From: Enterobacter sp. CC120223-11 | GTDB lineage: Bacteria > Pseudomonadota > Gammaproteobacteria > Enterobacterales > Enterobacteriaceae | Length of the DNA: 64,000 nt | Assembly: GCF_900215375.1 (NCBI RefSeq) | Contig: NZ_OBEF01000009.1 | Coordinates: 62,001-126,000 of the forward strand | Direction: 5' to 3' | In this document: piece after piece, positions 26,397 to 36,619 of the stretch | Layout: every line of letters starts with the position of its first letter | Position numbering within the stretch: position 1 is the stretch's first letter | Translations under genes and position numbers: made by a program | The notes under the pieces: generated by a model | What the model saw: only the letters and a program-made list of their open reading frames with translations | Databases searched by the model: none | What the model was told of the DNA's origin: nothing

Positions 26397-27212
26397 CTAA
26401 CGCCGCAGCGCTTCCAGAAAAGCCTGCGGCGTGCGCTCACCTAGCTTCTTCTGCACTTTCCCCGTGTTCCACAATTCACACAGCCGCTGCGCCAGTGCGT
26501 CAGGCTCGCTAGCCGCCGGGATCAGCGTGCTCAGGTTTTCCGTGAGGGTTATCGCCGTGCCACTTGCTTCCGGCTGGCGGGTAACGGTCAGCCCCGGCAT
26601 CTCAATTGAGAGCCATTTTATGGCTTCAGTCTCAAGACATTGAATATCAGCCGGACAGCGTGCCAGCATTTCAGTCAGCCAGTTTTTGACCAGCGGGAGC
26701 GACACCCCGGAAAACACACGCGCCGAGCACCAGCCGCTGACAGGCTCACGCGCCCACAGCAAATGATGTTCGCCGCCGTCGTCCATAGTCATCGACAATC
26801 TGCGGTAGTGCAGCGTCAGCGTATCAGGCAGATGACCGCCCTTCAGCGCCCGGACGCCCTGCGGCCCCGACCTTTCCCGCTGGTGCGCCGGGCGAAGATA
26901 GCGGTTAAGAGTTGCTCTGGAAACCGCAATCCCCAACCCTTCGGTCACCATAAACAGCAGTTCATCCAGCGGGGCGTGCAGCGTGTCGCGCAGGGCATTC
27001 ACCACCGCTATTTGTTCAAGTCTCATCGCTTTGTGTACCACATCAGGCGTGGTCGGGCGATCGCCTGTCTGCTCGCGATTACGCCAGCGCCGCACGGTAG
27101 TCACCGAAATCCCCAGCTCTTTAGCCAGCTCACGGTCGCTTTTATCGGACTCCTGCAAATAGCGGCGAACTCGCGGTGTGGTGGTGGCATTGGCGTGCAG
27201 CTTAATTTCCAT
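26397..27212 (-). CDS. Transposase-derived helix-turn-helix protein (IS481-like, degenerate DDE)
   Basis: This 271-residue protein has an N-terminal helix-turn-helix (S-D-R-E-L-A-K-E-L-G-I-S-V-T-T-V-R-R-W-R, residues about 25-45) and a second helical region ending A-T-L-N-R-Y-L. This is the two-part DNA-binding layout of IS481-type transposases. The rest resembles a DDE domain, ending in L-G-E-R-T-P-Q-A-F-L-E-A-L, but the expected catalytic T-D-N-G is absent; the corresponding place reads about L-E-T-E-A. The ATG at 27212 follows AGGA at 7 bases. No terminal inverted repeats are seen around it. It is divergent from the EIIC operon, so it may be a domesticated regulator. Function is inferred only. 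Confidence 0.6.
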   Translation of the reverse strand: MEIKLHANATTTPRVRRYLQESDKSDRELAKELGISVTTVRRWRNREQTGDRPTTPDVVHKAMRLEQIAVVNALRDTLHAPLDELLFMVTEGLGIAVSRATLNRYLRPAHQRERSGPQGVRALKGGHLPDTLTLHYRRLSMTMDDGGEHHLLWAREPVSGWCSARVFSGVSLPLVKNWLTEMLARCPADIQCLETEAIKWLSIEMPGLTVTRQPEASGTAITLTENLSTLIPAASEPDALAQRLCELWNTGKVQKKLGERTPQAFLEALRR

Positions 27213-27368
27213 CGTCAATTCCTGGTGGCTTCATAGAACCAATCATATGAGACTTACATTATCAACGCGCTGGCATTGTGACCGAATTCACCTTTCACCG
27301 CCTGGCTTTCATTGATAATCCGCAGTCATAACACACAACCCGACTCTCAGTCTCGTGCGGAGCTCACA

Positions 27369-28688
27369 ATGAACAATGTTCTGGGATTTTTAGAAGCCAA
27401 GCTGATGCCGCTGGCGGCAAAGGCTTCGCAGCAGCGCCACCTGTGCGCCATTCGCGGTGCCTATGTTTCATTCATGCCGTTTATTATTGTCGGCTCGATC
27501 CTGCTGGTGATTTCCTCGTTCCCGAATCAGGGGTATCAGCAGTTCATGTCTCACACCTTTGGTGACAGCTGGAGCAGCATCGTCGAGATCCCGTTCAACG
27601 CGGTGTTCTCCACCATGTCGCTGTTTATCAGCTTCCTCGTCGCCTATCGCCTGGCGGAACACTACAAAGAAGACCGCCTTTCCTGCGGGATCCTGGCGCT
27701 GGTCAGCTTCCTGATCCTCACCCCTTTCATTAAGGTGGCGGAAAACGGCGGCATCACCGTGATGCCCGTCGAATGGATCGGCACCAAGGGGCTGTTCGTG
27801 TCGATGATCGGTTCCCTGCTATGGACCGAGCTATTCTGCTGGCTGAAGCGCAAGAAGTTGGTCATCAAAATGCCGGACGGCGTGCCGCCTGCGGTGCAGG
27901 AGTCTTTCGCAGCACTCATCCCGGCGCTGCTGGTAATGATCCTGGTGCTGGTTATCCGTATCGGCTTTGAAAATACGCATTACAGGACTATTCACCAGTT
28001 CATTTATGAAGTGGTCGCCACGCCGGTGCGCCACTACGGCACCTCCTACTTTGGCGCGCTGATGACGGTGTTCAGCATCACTATTCTGTGGTCCGTCGGC
28101 ATTAACTCCGGCTCGATGATCAACGGCATCATTCGCCCGCTGTGGATGGAGAACCAGACCGACAACATCGCCGCCATTCAGGCAGGCGTGACGCCGCCGC
28201 ACATCATTACCGAGCAGTTCTTCGACATGATCTGGATGGGCGGCGCGGGGGCCACGCTGTCGCTGGTTATCGCGATGCTGATTTTCGCCCGCAGTAAAAA
28301 CATGCGCGAAGTGGCACGCCTCGGTGCAGGCGCGTCCATTTTCAATATTAACGAACCGGTGCTGTTCGGCCTGCCGGTGATCATGAACCCGATCATGCTG
28401 ATCCCGTTCAACCTTGTGCCGCTGGTGCTGGTGACCATCCAGTATGTGGCCATGAAAATTGGCGCGGTCGCCGTCACCACCGGGGTGTTTATTCCGTGGA
28501 CGCTGCCGCCGGTGCTGAGCGGGTTTATCGTCACCGGGCACCTCTCCGGCAGCGTGATGCAAATCCTCAACCTGCTGATTGGCGCGATGCTCTACCTGCC
28601 GTTTATGCGCATTCTCGACAAGCAGTACCGCGCCGCGGAAATCATCACCGAAACAGAAACCAGCAAGCTTGCAAAACAGGAGTCGTAA
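27369..28688 (+). CDS. PTS transporter subunit EIIC, lactose/cellobiose family
   Basis: EIIC forms the sugar-translocating membrane channel of a phosphotransferase system. This 439-residue protein has about ten hydrophobic segments and the family signatures F-I-I-V-G-S-I-L-L-V-I near residue 50 and N-I-N-E-P-V-L-F-G-L-P near residue 325, as in CelB/ChbC-type subunits. The ATG at 27369 follows CGGAG at 6 bases. No EIIA or EIIB gene is in the window, so phosphate would have to come from components elsewhere, or the protein may act without coupling. It heads an operon with a glycosylasparaginase (2-base gap) and an M17 peptidase. Substrate is inferred to be a GlcNAc- or glycan-containing amino acid. 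Confidence 0.88.
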   Translation: MNNVLGFLEAKLMPLAAKASQQRHLCAIRGAYVSFMPFIIVGSILLVISSFPNQGYQQFMSHTFGDSWSSIVEIPFNAVFSTMSLFISFLVAYRLAEHYKEDRLSCGILALVSFLILTPFIKVAENGGITVMPVEWIGTKGLFVSMIGSLLWTELFCWLKRKKLVIKMPDGVPPAVQESFAALIPALLVMILVLVIRIGFENTHYRTIHQFIYEVVATPVRHYGTSYFGALMTVFSITILWSVGINSGSMINGIIRPLWMENQTDNIAAIQAGVTPPHIITEQFFDMIWMGGAGATLSLVIAMLIFARSKNMREVARLGAGASIFNINEPVLFGLPVIMNPIMLIPFNLVPLVLVTIQYVAMKIGAVAVTTGVFIPWTLPPVLSGFIVTGHLSGSVMQILNLLIGAMLYLPFMRILDKQYRAAEIITETETSKLAKQES

Positions 28689-28690
28689 CG

Positions 28691-29644
28691 ATGTGGGGAA
28701 TTATTGCAACCTGGCGTATGGCGCTGGAAGGGGTTACCGAGGCCGCCACTCAGCTTGCCGCAGGGAGCGGTGCATCGGCGAGTATCGTCGATGCCGTTGC
28801 CGCCGTTGAAGATTTTCCGTACTACAAATCCGTGGGCTACGGCGGATTGCCGACGGAGAACGGCGAAGTGGAGCTGGATGCCGCCTTTATGGATGGCGAT
28901 ACGCTGGCATTTGGCGCGGTGGGCAATCTGATTGATATCGCCAACCCGGTGCGCGTGGCGCAAGCGCTGAGCCGCCAGCGTTACAACTCGCTACTGGTTG
29001 GCCAGGGCGCGCGCGAATGGGCGCTGGAGCAGGGCTTCGCCGAAAAAACTATGCTCACCGACCGCGCGATGCAGCATTACCGCAAGCGCTGCCGAGAAAC
29101 GCTGGATAAAGGCCTGAGTCCCTATGACGGCCACGACACCGTCGGTATTATCGGCCTCGACAAGCAAGGCTCGATGAGCGTCGCGACCTCCACCAGCGGC
29201 CTGTTTATGAAAAAGCGCGGGCGCATCGGTGACTCCCCAATTATGGGCTCCGGTTTCTACTGTGACAGCGAAACTGGCGCGGCCACCGCCACGGGCGTGG
29301 GTGAAGATTTGATGAAGGGCTGTACCAGCTATGAAATCGTTCGCCGCATGGCGGGCGGCATGACGCCGCAGCAGGCCGCCGATTCGGTGGTGTTTGAACT
29401 GGAAGACAAGCTGATGTCGCGATTTGGCCGCGCAGGCGATCTCTCGGTGGTGTGCATGAACCGCAAGGGCGAGTTTGGCGCGGCGACCAACATCAAAACC
29501 TTCTCGTTTGTGGTGGCGACGGAGAAACAGCCGCTGACCGTGTTCCGTGCGGAACGCCGCGCAGAAAAAACCCATTATCAGCCAGTCGACGATGAATGGA
29601 TGCAGGCCTACGCCGCACGCATTCGCGCCCCGATTGAGGAGTAA
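28691..29644 (+). CDS. N4-(beta-N-acetylglucosaminyl)-L-asparaginase (glycosylasparaginase) family
   Basis: The family cleaves the GlcNAc-asparagine bond of N-linked glycans, releasing aspartate and the sugar amine. The 317-residue protein follows the human lysosomal enzyme through its length: Trp8 in A-T-W-R, V-G-Y-G-G-L-P near residue 48, L-D-A-A-F-M-D-G, the autocleavage site G-H-D|T with Thr150 as the new N-terminal nucleophile, and R-G-R-I-G-D-S-P-I (Arg178, Asp181 bind the substrate amino acid). This fits glycosylasparaginase better than IaaA-type isoaspartyl peptidases. It has no signal peptide, so the substrate must be imported. It sits 2 bases after the EIIC gene and 4 bases before the peptidase gene. 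Confidence 0.85.
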   Translation: MWGIIATWRMALEGVTEAATQLAAGSGASASIVDAVAAVEDFPYYKSVGYGGLPTENGEVELDAAFMDGDTLAFGAVGNLIDIANPVRVAQALSRQRYNSLLVGQGAREWALEQGFAEKTMLTDRAMQHYRKRCRETLDKGLSPYDGHDTVGIIGLDKQGSMSVATSTSGLFMKKRGRIGDSPIMGSGFYCDSETGAATATGVGEDLMKGCTSYEIVRRMAGGMTPQQAADSVVFELEDKLMSRFGRAGDLSVVCMNRKGEFGAATNIKTFSFVVATEKQPLTVFRAERRAEKTHYQPVDDEWMQAYAARIRAPIEE

Positions 29645-29648
29645 AGGA

Positions 29649-31088
29649 ATGGAATACCGCATTATCGCTGAGGCTGCTGCTCTTGCCGAAGGCAGCCATT
29701 TAATCACCTCGCCGCGCAGCCCGCTGCTGGCCTCTCTCGACCTGTCCGCTATGGGCGAAATGCTCGCGCTGACTGAAAAAGGTGAAGTGGCAGACTGCCG
29801 CTTTGCCTGTGCGCCTTTTTCACGCGTGACGCTAATCCCGGAATCAGCCTGGCACGATACTTTGACGGACGAGTTGCTGGCCCATCTGCGTCCGCTATTC
29901 AAAGCCCCCGTAAGCGAAAACGTGGCGCTGGATTTCTCCGTCATGACCGAACCTCGCGTGCGTGATTCAGCGCTGCGCTGGTTCTTCAACCTCGATCATC
30001 AACTCGACGATCTGGGTCTGAAAACGACGGCTGGTCGCAGCGTGCGGGTCAAAACGCTGACCGTTTTCTGCCAGCCCTCACAGCAGGAAGCCTTGCAGAA
30101 TGCCTGTCGCCAGCAGTCAGCCATCGCCAGCGGGATGCTCGCGGCTCGCCGTCTGGCAGATATTCCCTCGGAGACCTGCACGCCGCAGTTTGTTGTGGAG
30201 GAAGCTCAGAAGCTTTGCGCCACATTCCCGGCGCTGCGCTGCGAAGTGCTGGATGAACACGCCATTCAGGAGCAAGGACTTGGGCTGCTGCATGCCGTCG
30301 GTAAAGGTTCCACGCGTCCTCCTCGTCTGCTGGCTATTCACTATGATGGCGCGGCAAACGGCCCGGTTCGCACCTACGTCGGCAAAGGCATTACCTTCGA
30401 TACCGGCGGCCTGTGGCTGAAGGAAGGCGCGGGTATGTACACCATGAAGTACGACATGTGCGGCGCGGCGAACGTGCTGGGGCTGATGCTGAGCATCGCC
30501 GAACTGGTGCTGCCGGTGCGAGTGATGGGCGTGCTGGCGCTGGCAGAAAATGCCATTGGCCCGGATGCAATGCAGCCCGGAAGCGTGGCGCGAGCCTGCA
30601 ACGGCATGACGGTGGAAATCAACAACACCGACGCCGAAGGCCGCCTGGTGCTGGCGGACGCCATTGCCTGGGCCAGCCAGCGCCATAAGCAGACGCATTT
30701 CATTATCGATATGGCGACATTAACGGGTGCGGTAGTGAAAGCGCTGGGCTATGAGCTGAGCGGGCTGATGACGCAAAGTGAAACCCTTCGGGAGCAGCTC
30801 ACAAGCGCCGGGAGGAAAAGCGGCGATGAAGTGTGGTCGCTGCCGCTGGATAATCGCCTGAAAAAGCAGACCGAAAGCGCGATTGCCGATCTGTGCAACA
30901 CGCCGACCAATAACGCCGCGATAAGCGCCTCAGCGGCTTGGCTGCTGCAATACTTCTGCCCCCCGGAAATCCCCTGGGCGCATCTGGACGTCAGCGGCAC
31001 GGCATTGTGGCGCGAAGGAGGAAGAAGCGTGGCCTCCGGCAGGCCGATTCCGCTGCTGGTGCAGCATCTGTTGGACGATCTTAAGTAG
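29649..31088 (+). CDS. M17 leucyl aminopeptidase family protein
   Basis: M17 enzymes are dimetal aminopeptidases that remove N-terminal residues in the cytosol. The C-terminal domain of this 479-residue protein carries the signature N-T-D-A-E-G-R-L near residue 325. It also has the metal-binding strand V-G-K-G-I-T-F-D-T-G-G and the following M-K-Y-D-M-C-G-A-A. It is not PepA or PepB: the N-terminal 150 residues are divergent and cysteine-bearing. The ATG at 29649 has GAGGAG 7 bases upstream. As the last gene of the EIIC/glycosylasparaginase operon it may trim the peptide part of imported glycopeptides. That role is inference. Confidence 0.85.
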   Translation: MEYRIIAEAAALAEGSHLITSPRSPLLASLDLSAMGEMLALTEKGEVADCRFACAPFSRVTLIPESAWHDTLTDELLAHLRPLFKAPVSENVALDFSVMTEPRVRDSALRWFFNLDHQLDDLGLKTTAGRSVRVKTLTVFCQPSQQEALQNACRQQSAIASGMLAARRLADIPSETCTPQFVVEEAQKLCATFPALRCEVLDEHAIQEQGLGLLHAVGKGSTRPPRLLAIHYDGAANGPVRTYVGKGITFDTGGLWLKEGAGMYTMKYDMCGAANVLGLMLSIAELVLPVRVMGVLALAENAIGPDAMQPGSVARACNGMTVEINNTDAEGRLVLADAIAWASQRHKQTHFIIDMATLTGAVVKALGYELSGLMTQSETLREQLTSAGRKSGDEVWSLPLDNRLKKQTESAIADLCNTPTNNAAISASAAWLLQYFCPPEIPWAHLDVSGTALWREGGRSVASGRPIPLLVQHLLDDLK

Positions 31089-31109
31089 CGGAGTTCCCCC
31101 TCTCCCCGG

Positions 31110-31130
31110 CCCTCTCCCAGTGGGAGAGGG
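31110..31130. repeat. Intergenic hairpin repeat, copy 1
   Basis: CCCTCTCCC and GGGAGAGGG form a perfect 9-bp stem with a 3-base loop, 21 bases after the M17 peptidase stop. The motif is a common dispersed intergenic repeat in enterobacteria and may also end the transcript. Confidence 0.7.
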
Positions 31131-31197
31131 AGAAAAGCGCACGTGGCCATTTCCTCAGTCCTTCAGGAGAGGGGGAAGAAGACAGTACAGAACAGTT

Positions 31198-31230
31198 CCC
31201 TCTCCCTGTGGGAGAGGGTTAGGGAGAGGG
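31198..31230. repeat. Intergenic hairpin repeat, copy 2
   Basis: The same 9-bp stem (31198-31206 with 31210-31218, loop TGT) recurs, followed by TTAGGGAGAGGG. It lies just past the hda stop codon. A partial third copy (GGAGAGGGGGAAG) lies between the two near 31166. Confidence 0.7.
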
Positions 31231-31236
31231 ACAGCT

Positions 31237-31938
31237 CTACAGCTTGAGGATCTCTTTCACAAAAGGAATCGTCAGCTTACGCTGGGCGGTGATTGACGCA
31301 TGATCGAGCTGATCCAGCGTCATAAACAGGGTGCGGGTTTCGCGATCGAGGCGCTTCATCAGGAAGCGGCACACGTCTTCCGGCATTTCAAAGCCGCGCA
31401 TTTTCGCGCGCAGCTGCAACGCCTGAAGTTTGTCTTCATCCGACAGCGGCTGCAGCTTGTAGATTTGTCCCCAGTCGAGGCGCGAGGCCAGATCCGGCAA
31501 GCCCAGATTGAGCTGACGCGGCGGACGATCGCCGGTGATCAGCAGACGCGTTTTGCCGGATTCCAGAATGCGATTGTAGAGATTAAAAATCGCCATTTCC
31601 CACAGATCATCCCCGGCAATGCACTCGATATTGTCGATGCAGACCAGCGCCAGCTGCTCCATTCCCTCCAGCACTTCCGGCACAAACCAGGTGCGCTTAT
31701 CAAGCGGAACGTAGCCCACGGCATCGCCGCGCTGTGACAGTTCGGCGCACGCTGCGTGCAGCAAATGGCTGCGGCCAGCGCCTTCACGTGACCAGACGTA
31801 GATATATCCGCTGTGTTCCTGACGCAGCATGGTTTGCACTGCGGCAAGGAGAGAAGAGTTATCGCCCGGCCAGAAACTCGCGAAGGTTTCGTCGTCGGGA
31901 AGATAGAGTGGCAGAGAGAGCTGAGCCGGAGCGTTCAG
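31237..31938 (-). CDS. hda: DnaA inactivator Hda, with a CTG start codon
   Basis: Hda binds the DNA-loaded beta clamp and stimulates ATP hydrolysis by DnaA (RIDA), limiting replication initiation. Starting at CTG (complement 31936-31938) gives 233 residues, the length of E. coli Hda, which is known to start at CTG. It also restores the clamp-binding motif Q-L-S-L-P-L at residues 5-10. GAGG lies 5 bases before the CTG. The first ATG in frame (31839) would remove the clamp motif. The AAA+ core shows a modified Walker A ([10 protein letters not shown]) and Walker B (L-V-C-I-D-N-I-E). In E. coli it lies downstream of uraA, as here. Confidence 0.95.
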   Translation of the reverse strand: MNAPAQLSLPLYLPDDETFASFWPGDNSSLLAAVQTMLRQEHSGYIYVWSREGAGRSHLLHAACAELSQRGDAVGYVPLDKRTWFVPEVLEGMEQLALVCIDNIECIAGDDLWEMAIFNLYNRILESGKTRLLITGDRPPRQLNLGLPDLASRLDWGQIYKLQPLSDEDKLQALQLRAKMRGFEMPEDVCRFLMKRLDRETRTLFMTLDQLDHASITAQRKLTIPFVKEILKL

Positions 31939-32003
31939 AGTGACCTCAACATGGAACTGCTAAAAACGCGGTGAGTGTAACACAAAAGCCATCAAGGAGA
32001 GAA

Positions 32004-32024
32004 CCGGGCGGATCGTCCGCCCGG
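32004..32024 (-). terminator. Hairpin between uraA and hda
   Basis: CCGGGCGGA and TCCGCCCGG form a 9-bp perfect stem with a 3-base loop, 9 bases after the uraA stop. The minus-strand tail (GGTTCTCTCC) is only moderately T-rich, so termination may be partial. Confidence 0.5.
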
Positions 32025-32032
32025 CTGAAGGA

Positions 32033-33322
32033 TCAATGCGACGCTGCGTCGCTTTCCTCGGCATCCAGCACTTCTTCTTCCGGGCGCAGGACGCTGATCA
32101 GCTTGAAGATCAGGCTCAGCGCGATGCCGACGATGGTCGCCAGCGCCATGCCTTTCAGCTCCGCCGCGCCAATGTGCACTTTCGCACCGCTGACGCCGAT
32201 GATCAGGATAACGGAGGTCAGGATCAGGTTCTGCGCTTTGCTGTAATCCACTTTGGATTCAATCAGCACGCGAATACCGGAGGCACCGATTACTCCATAC
32301 AGCAGCAGGGAAACGCCGCCCATCACCGGGACCGGAATGATCTGGATGGCCGCCGCCAGTTTACCCACGCAGGAGAGCAGAATCGCAATGATCGCCGCGC
32401 CGCCGATAACCCAGGTGCTGTACACGCGGGTGATCGCCATAACGCCGATGTTTTCGCCGTAGGTGGTGTTAGGCGTGGAGCCGAAGAAACCGGAGATCAC
32501 GGTGGACAAACCGTTGGCGAACATGGAGCGGTGCAGGCCCGGATCCTTAATCAGGTCCTTTTTCACGATGTTCGCGGTCACCACCAGGTGGCCAACGTGT
32601 TCCGCAATGACCACCAGCGCCGCAGGCAGAATGGTGAGAATAGCGAACCACTCAAAACGTGGGGTATAGAACGTTGGCAGCGCAAACCAGTGCGCCTGGC
32701 TGATGGCGGTGGTATCCACCATGCCCAGCGCGAAGGAAAGACCGTAGCCCACCAGCACGCCAATCAGGATTGGGATAATCGCCATAAAGCCGCGGAACAG
32801 CACGGAGCCAAACACCGTCACCGCCAGCGTCACCATCGACACGATGATCACTTTGCTGTCGACGCTCTGGCCGTCGGCAGGCAGCAGACCCGCCATGTTC
32901 GCCGCAACGCCCGCCAGTTCCAGACCGATAACGGCCACGATGGCCCCCATCGCCGCAGGCGGGAACATCACATCGAGCCAGCCGGTACCCGCTTTCTTAA
33001 CGATGAACGACACCAGGCAGAACAGCACGCCACACATAATGAAGCCACCGAGCGCCACTTCATATCCCAGCGGCAGAAGGAGCAGCACCGGAGAAATAAA
33101 CGCAAAGCTTGAGCCGAGATACGCCGGAATTTTGCCTTTGCATATGAACAGATACAGCAGCGTGCCGATGCCGTTAAACAGCAGGACCGTTGCCGGGTTA
33201 ATATGAAAAAGCACAGGCACCAGCACGGTTGCGCCAAACATGGCGAACAAGTGCTGCAAACTAAGCGGGATGGTCTGCAAAAGCGGTGGTCTTTCACTAA
33301 CCCCGATAGCGCGGCGCGTCAT
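32033..33322 (-). CDS. uraA: Uracil:proton symporter UraA
   Basis: UraA imports uracil with a proton (NCS2 family, 14 membrane segments). The 429-residue length equals that of E. coli UraA, and it begins M-T-R-R-A-I-G-V-S-E-R-P-P. The substrate-binding glutamates lie in V-I-A-E-H-V-G-H-L (Glu241) and N-T-T-Y-G-E-N-I-G (Glu290). The ATG follows AGAGGA at 7 bases. It is downstream of upp in the standard upp-uraA pair, so imported uracil is trapped at once as UMP by Upp. A hairpin in the gap may lower its expression relative to upp. Confidence 0.98.
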   Translation of the reverse strand: MTRRAIGVSERPPLLQTIPLSLQHLFAMFGATVLVPVLFHINPATVLLFNGIGTLLYLFICKGKIPAYLGSSFAFISPVLLLLPLGYEVALGGFIMCGVLFCLVSFIVKKAGTGWLDVMFPPAAMGAIVAVIGLELAGVAANMAGLLPADGQSVDSKVIIVSMVTLAVTVFGSVLFRGFMAIIPILIGVLVGYGLSFALGMVDTTAISQAHWFALPTFYTPRFEWFAILTILPAALVVIAEHVGHLVVTANIVKKDLIKDPGLHRSMFANGLSTVISGFFGSTPNTTYGENIGVMAITRVYSTWVIGGAAIIAILLSCVGKLAAAIQIIPVPVMGGVSLLLYGVIGASGIRVLIESKVDYSKAQNLILTSVILIIGVSGAKVHIGAAELKGMALATIVGIALSLIFKLISVLRPEEEVLDAEESDAASH

Positions 33323-33360
33323 AGTAATATCCTCTGAGTGGGTTGTTGTTGTGTTTTAAT

Positions 33361-33395
33361 CAAAAAAAAGCCGACTCTCAAAGTCGGCTCTTTTT
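33361..33395 (-). terminator. Terminator or attenuator between upp and uraA
   Basis: AGCCGACT (33369-33376) pairs with AGTCGGCT (33382-33389) over a 5-base loop. On the minus strand a run of seven T residues follows. It is a strong intrinsic terminator within the upp-uraA operon, suggesting that only part of the transcripts reach uraA. Confidence 0.82.
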
Positions 33396-33405
33396 AGTGA
33401 ATCAC

Positions 33406-34032
33406 TTACTTGGTACCAAAGATCTTGTCGCCGGCATCGCCGAGGCCCGGGATGATGTACCCGTGCTCGTTGAGGCCCTGGTCAATGGAGGCGGTGTACA
33501 GCTCGACGTCCGGGTGCGCTTTCTCCAGCGCGGCGATACCTTCCGGTGCGGCAACCAGTACCAGCACTTTAATGCTGCTACAGCCCGCGTTTTTCAGCAG
33601 GTCGATGGTGGCGATCATAGAGCCACCGGTTGCCAGCATTGGGTCAACCACCAGCGCCATACGCTCGTCGATGTTGGAGACAAGCTTCTGGAAATAAGGA
33701 ACCGGCTCGAGGGTTTCTTCATTACGGTAGATGCCGACCACGCTGATACGCGCGCTCGGAACGTGCTCCAGCACGCCTTCCATCATGCCGAGGCCTGCAC
33801 GCAGGATTGGCACAACGGTGATTTTCTTGCCTTTGATCTGCTCAACCTGCACCGGGCCATTCCAGCCTTCGATGGTGACGGTTTCGGTTTCCAGATCGGA
33901 GGTCGCTTCGTAGGTCAGTAAGCTGCCAACTTCTGAGGCGAGTTCACGGAAGCGTTTGGTGCTAATGTCATTCTCACGCATCAGTCCCAGCTTGTGTTTG
34001 ACGAGTGGGTGTTTCACTTCCACAATCTTCAT
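33406..34032 (-). CDS. upp: Uracil phosphoribosyltransferase
   Basis: Upp converts uracil and PRPP to UMP for pyrimidine salvage. The 208-residue product beginning M-K-I-V-E-V-K-H-P matches E. coli Upp in length and sequence. The PRPP-binding loop [10 protein letters not shown] and the uracil-binding tail [11 protein letters not shown] are present. The frame is open nine codons further upstream, but the ATG at 34032 with AGAGGAG before it is the standard start. The promoter shows the layout known for UTP-sensitive control. Confidence 0.98.
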   Translation of the reverse strand: MKIVEVKHPLVKHKLGLMRENDISTKRFRELASEVGSLLTYEATSDLETETVTIEGWNGPVQVEQIKGKKITVVPILRAGLGMMEGVLEHVPSARISVVGIYRNEETLEPVPYFQKLVSNIDERMALVVDPMLATGGSMIATIDLLKNAGCSSIKVLVLVAAPEGIAALEKAHPDVELYTASIDQGLNEHGYIIPGLGDAGDKIFGTK

Positions 34033-34056
34033 TCTCTTTCTCCTCTGAGGGGCAGC

Positions 34057-34079
34057 CACAAAAAAATCGCGGGATTATA
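34057..34079 (-). promoter_or_regulatory. upp promoter -10 and UTP-sensitive initiation region
   Basis: On the minus strand TATAAT (34074-34079) is followed by CCCGC and then GATTTTTTTG (seven T residues). E. coli upp has the same arrangement with GATTTTTTTTG, where start choice at G or A and slippage on the T run couple expression to UTP levels. The motif is seen directly; the mechanism here is inferred by homology. Confidence 0.75.
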
Positions 34080-34159
34080 CCGCTTTTTTTCCGAAGCGCC
34101 ATACCTGTTCGATCAAGTCAGACGATTAACACTCTGTTACTGATTATAAAATAAGGACA

Positions 34160-34190
34160 AAAATAAACCCCGCCGAAGCGAGGTTTTTGA
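34160..34190 (-). terminator. Terminator downstream of the beta-glucoside genes
   Basis: AAACCNCGC and GCGNGGTTT form a stem with one mismatch and a CGAA loop (34165-34186). The minus-strand side continues into ATTTTTG. A REP pair lies between it and the glucosidase stop. Confidence 0.65.
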
Positions 34191-34201
34191 TTTCATTGAC
34201 C

Positions 34202-34269
34202 GTCGGATGCGCTAACGCTTATCCGACCTACGGATTTCGTAGGCCCGTGTAAGCGAAGCGCCACCTGGC
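34202..34269. repeat. REP pair (BIME) after the 6-phospho-beta-glucosidase gene
   Basis: GTCGGAT...ATCCGAC (34202-34227) is followed by CCTACG, a short spacer and CGTAGG, then a second GC-rich palindromic unit (34243-34269). This matches enterobacterial REP architecture. Confidence 0.75.
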
Positions 34270-34271
34270 AA

Positions 34272-36591
<2,320 letters not shown>

Positions 36592-36619
36592 CACACCCAC
36601 TCCTCCTGAAGGCCATTTC

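Noticed and set aside
26397-31088. Insert considered as an active insertion sequence or transposon carrying cargo
   Set aside because: No terminal inverted repeats or target-site duplications were seen, and the transposase-like protein lacks the catalytic T-D-N-G motif.
31237-31839. hda starting at the first ATG
   Set aside because: It would delete 33 conserved residues including the clamp-binding motif. The CTG start fits length, motif and ribosome site.
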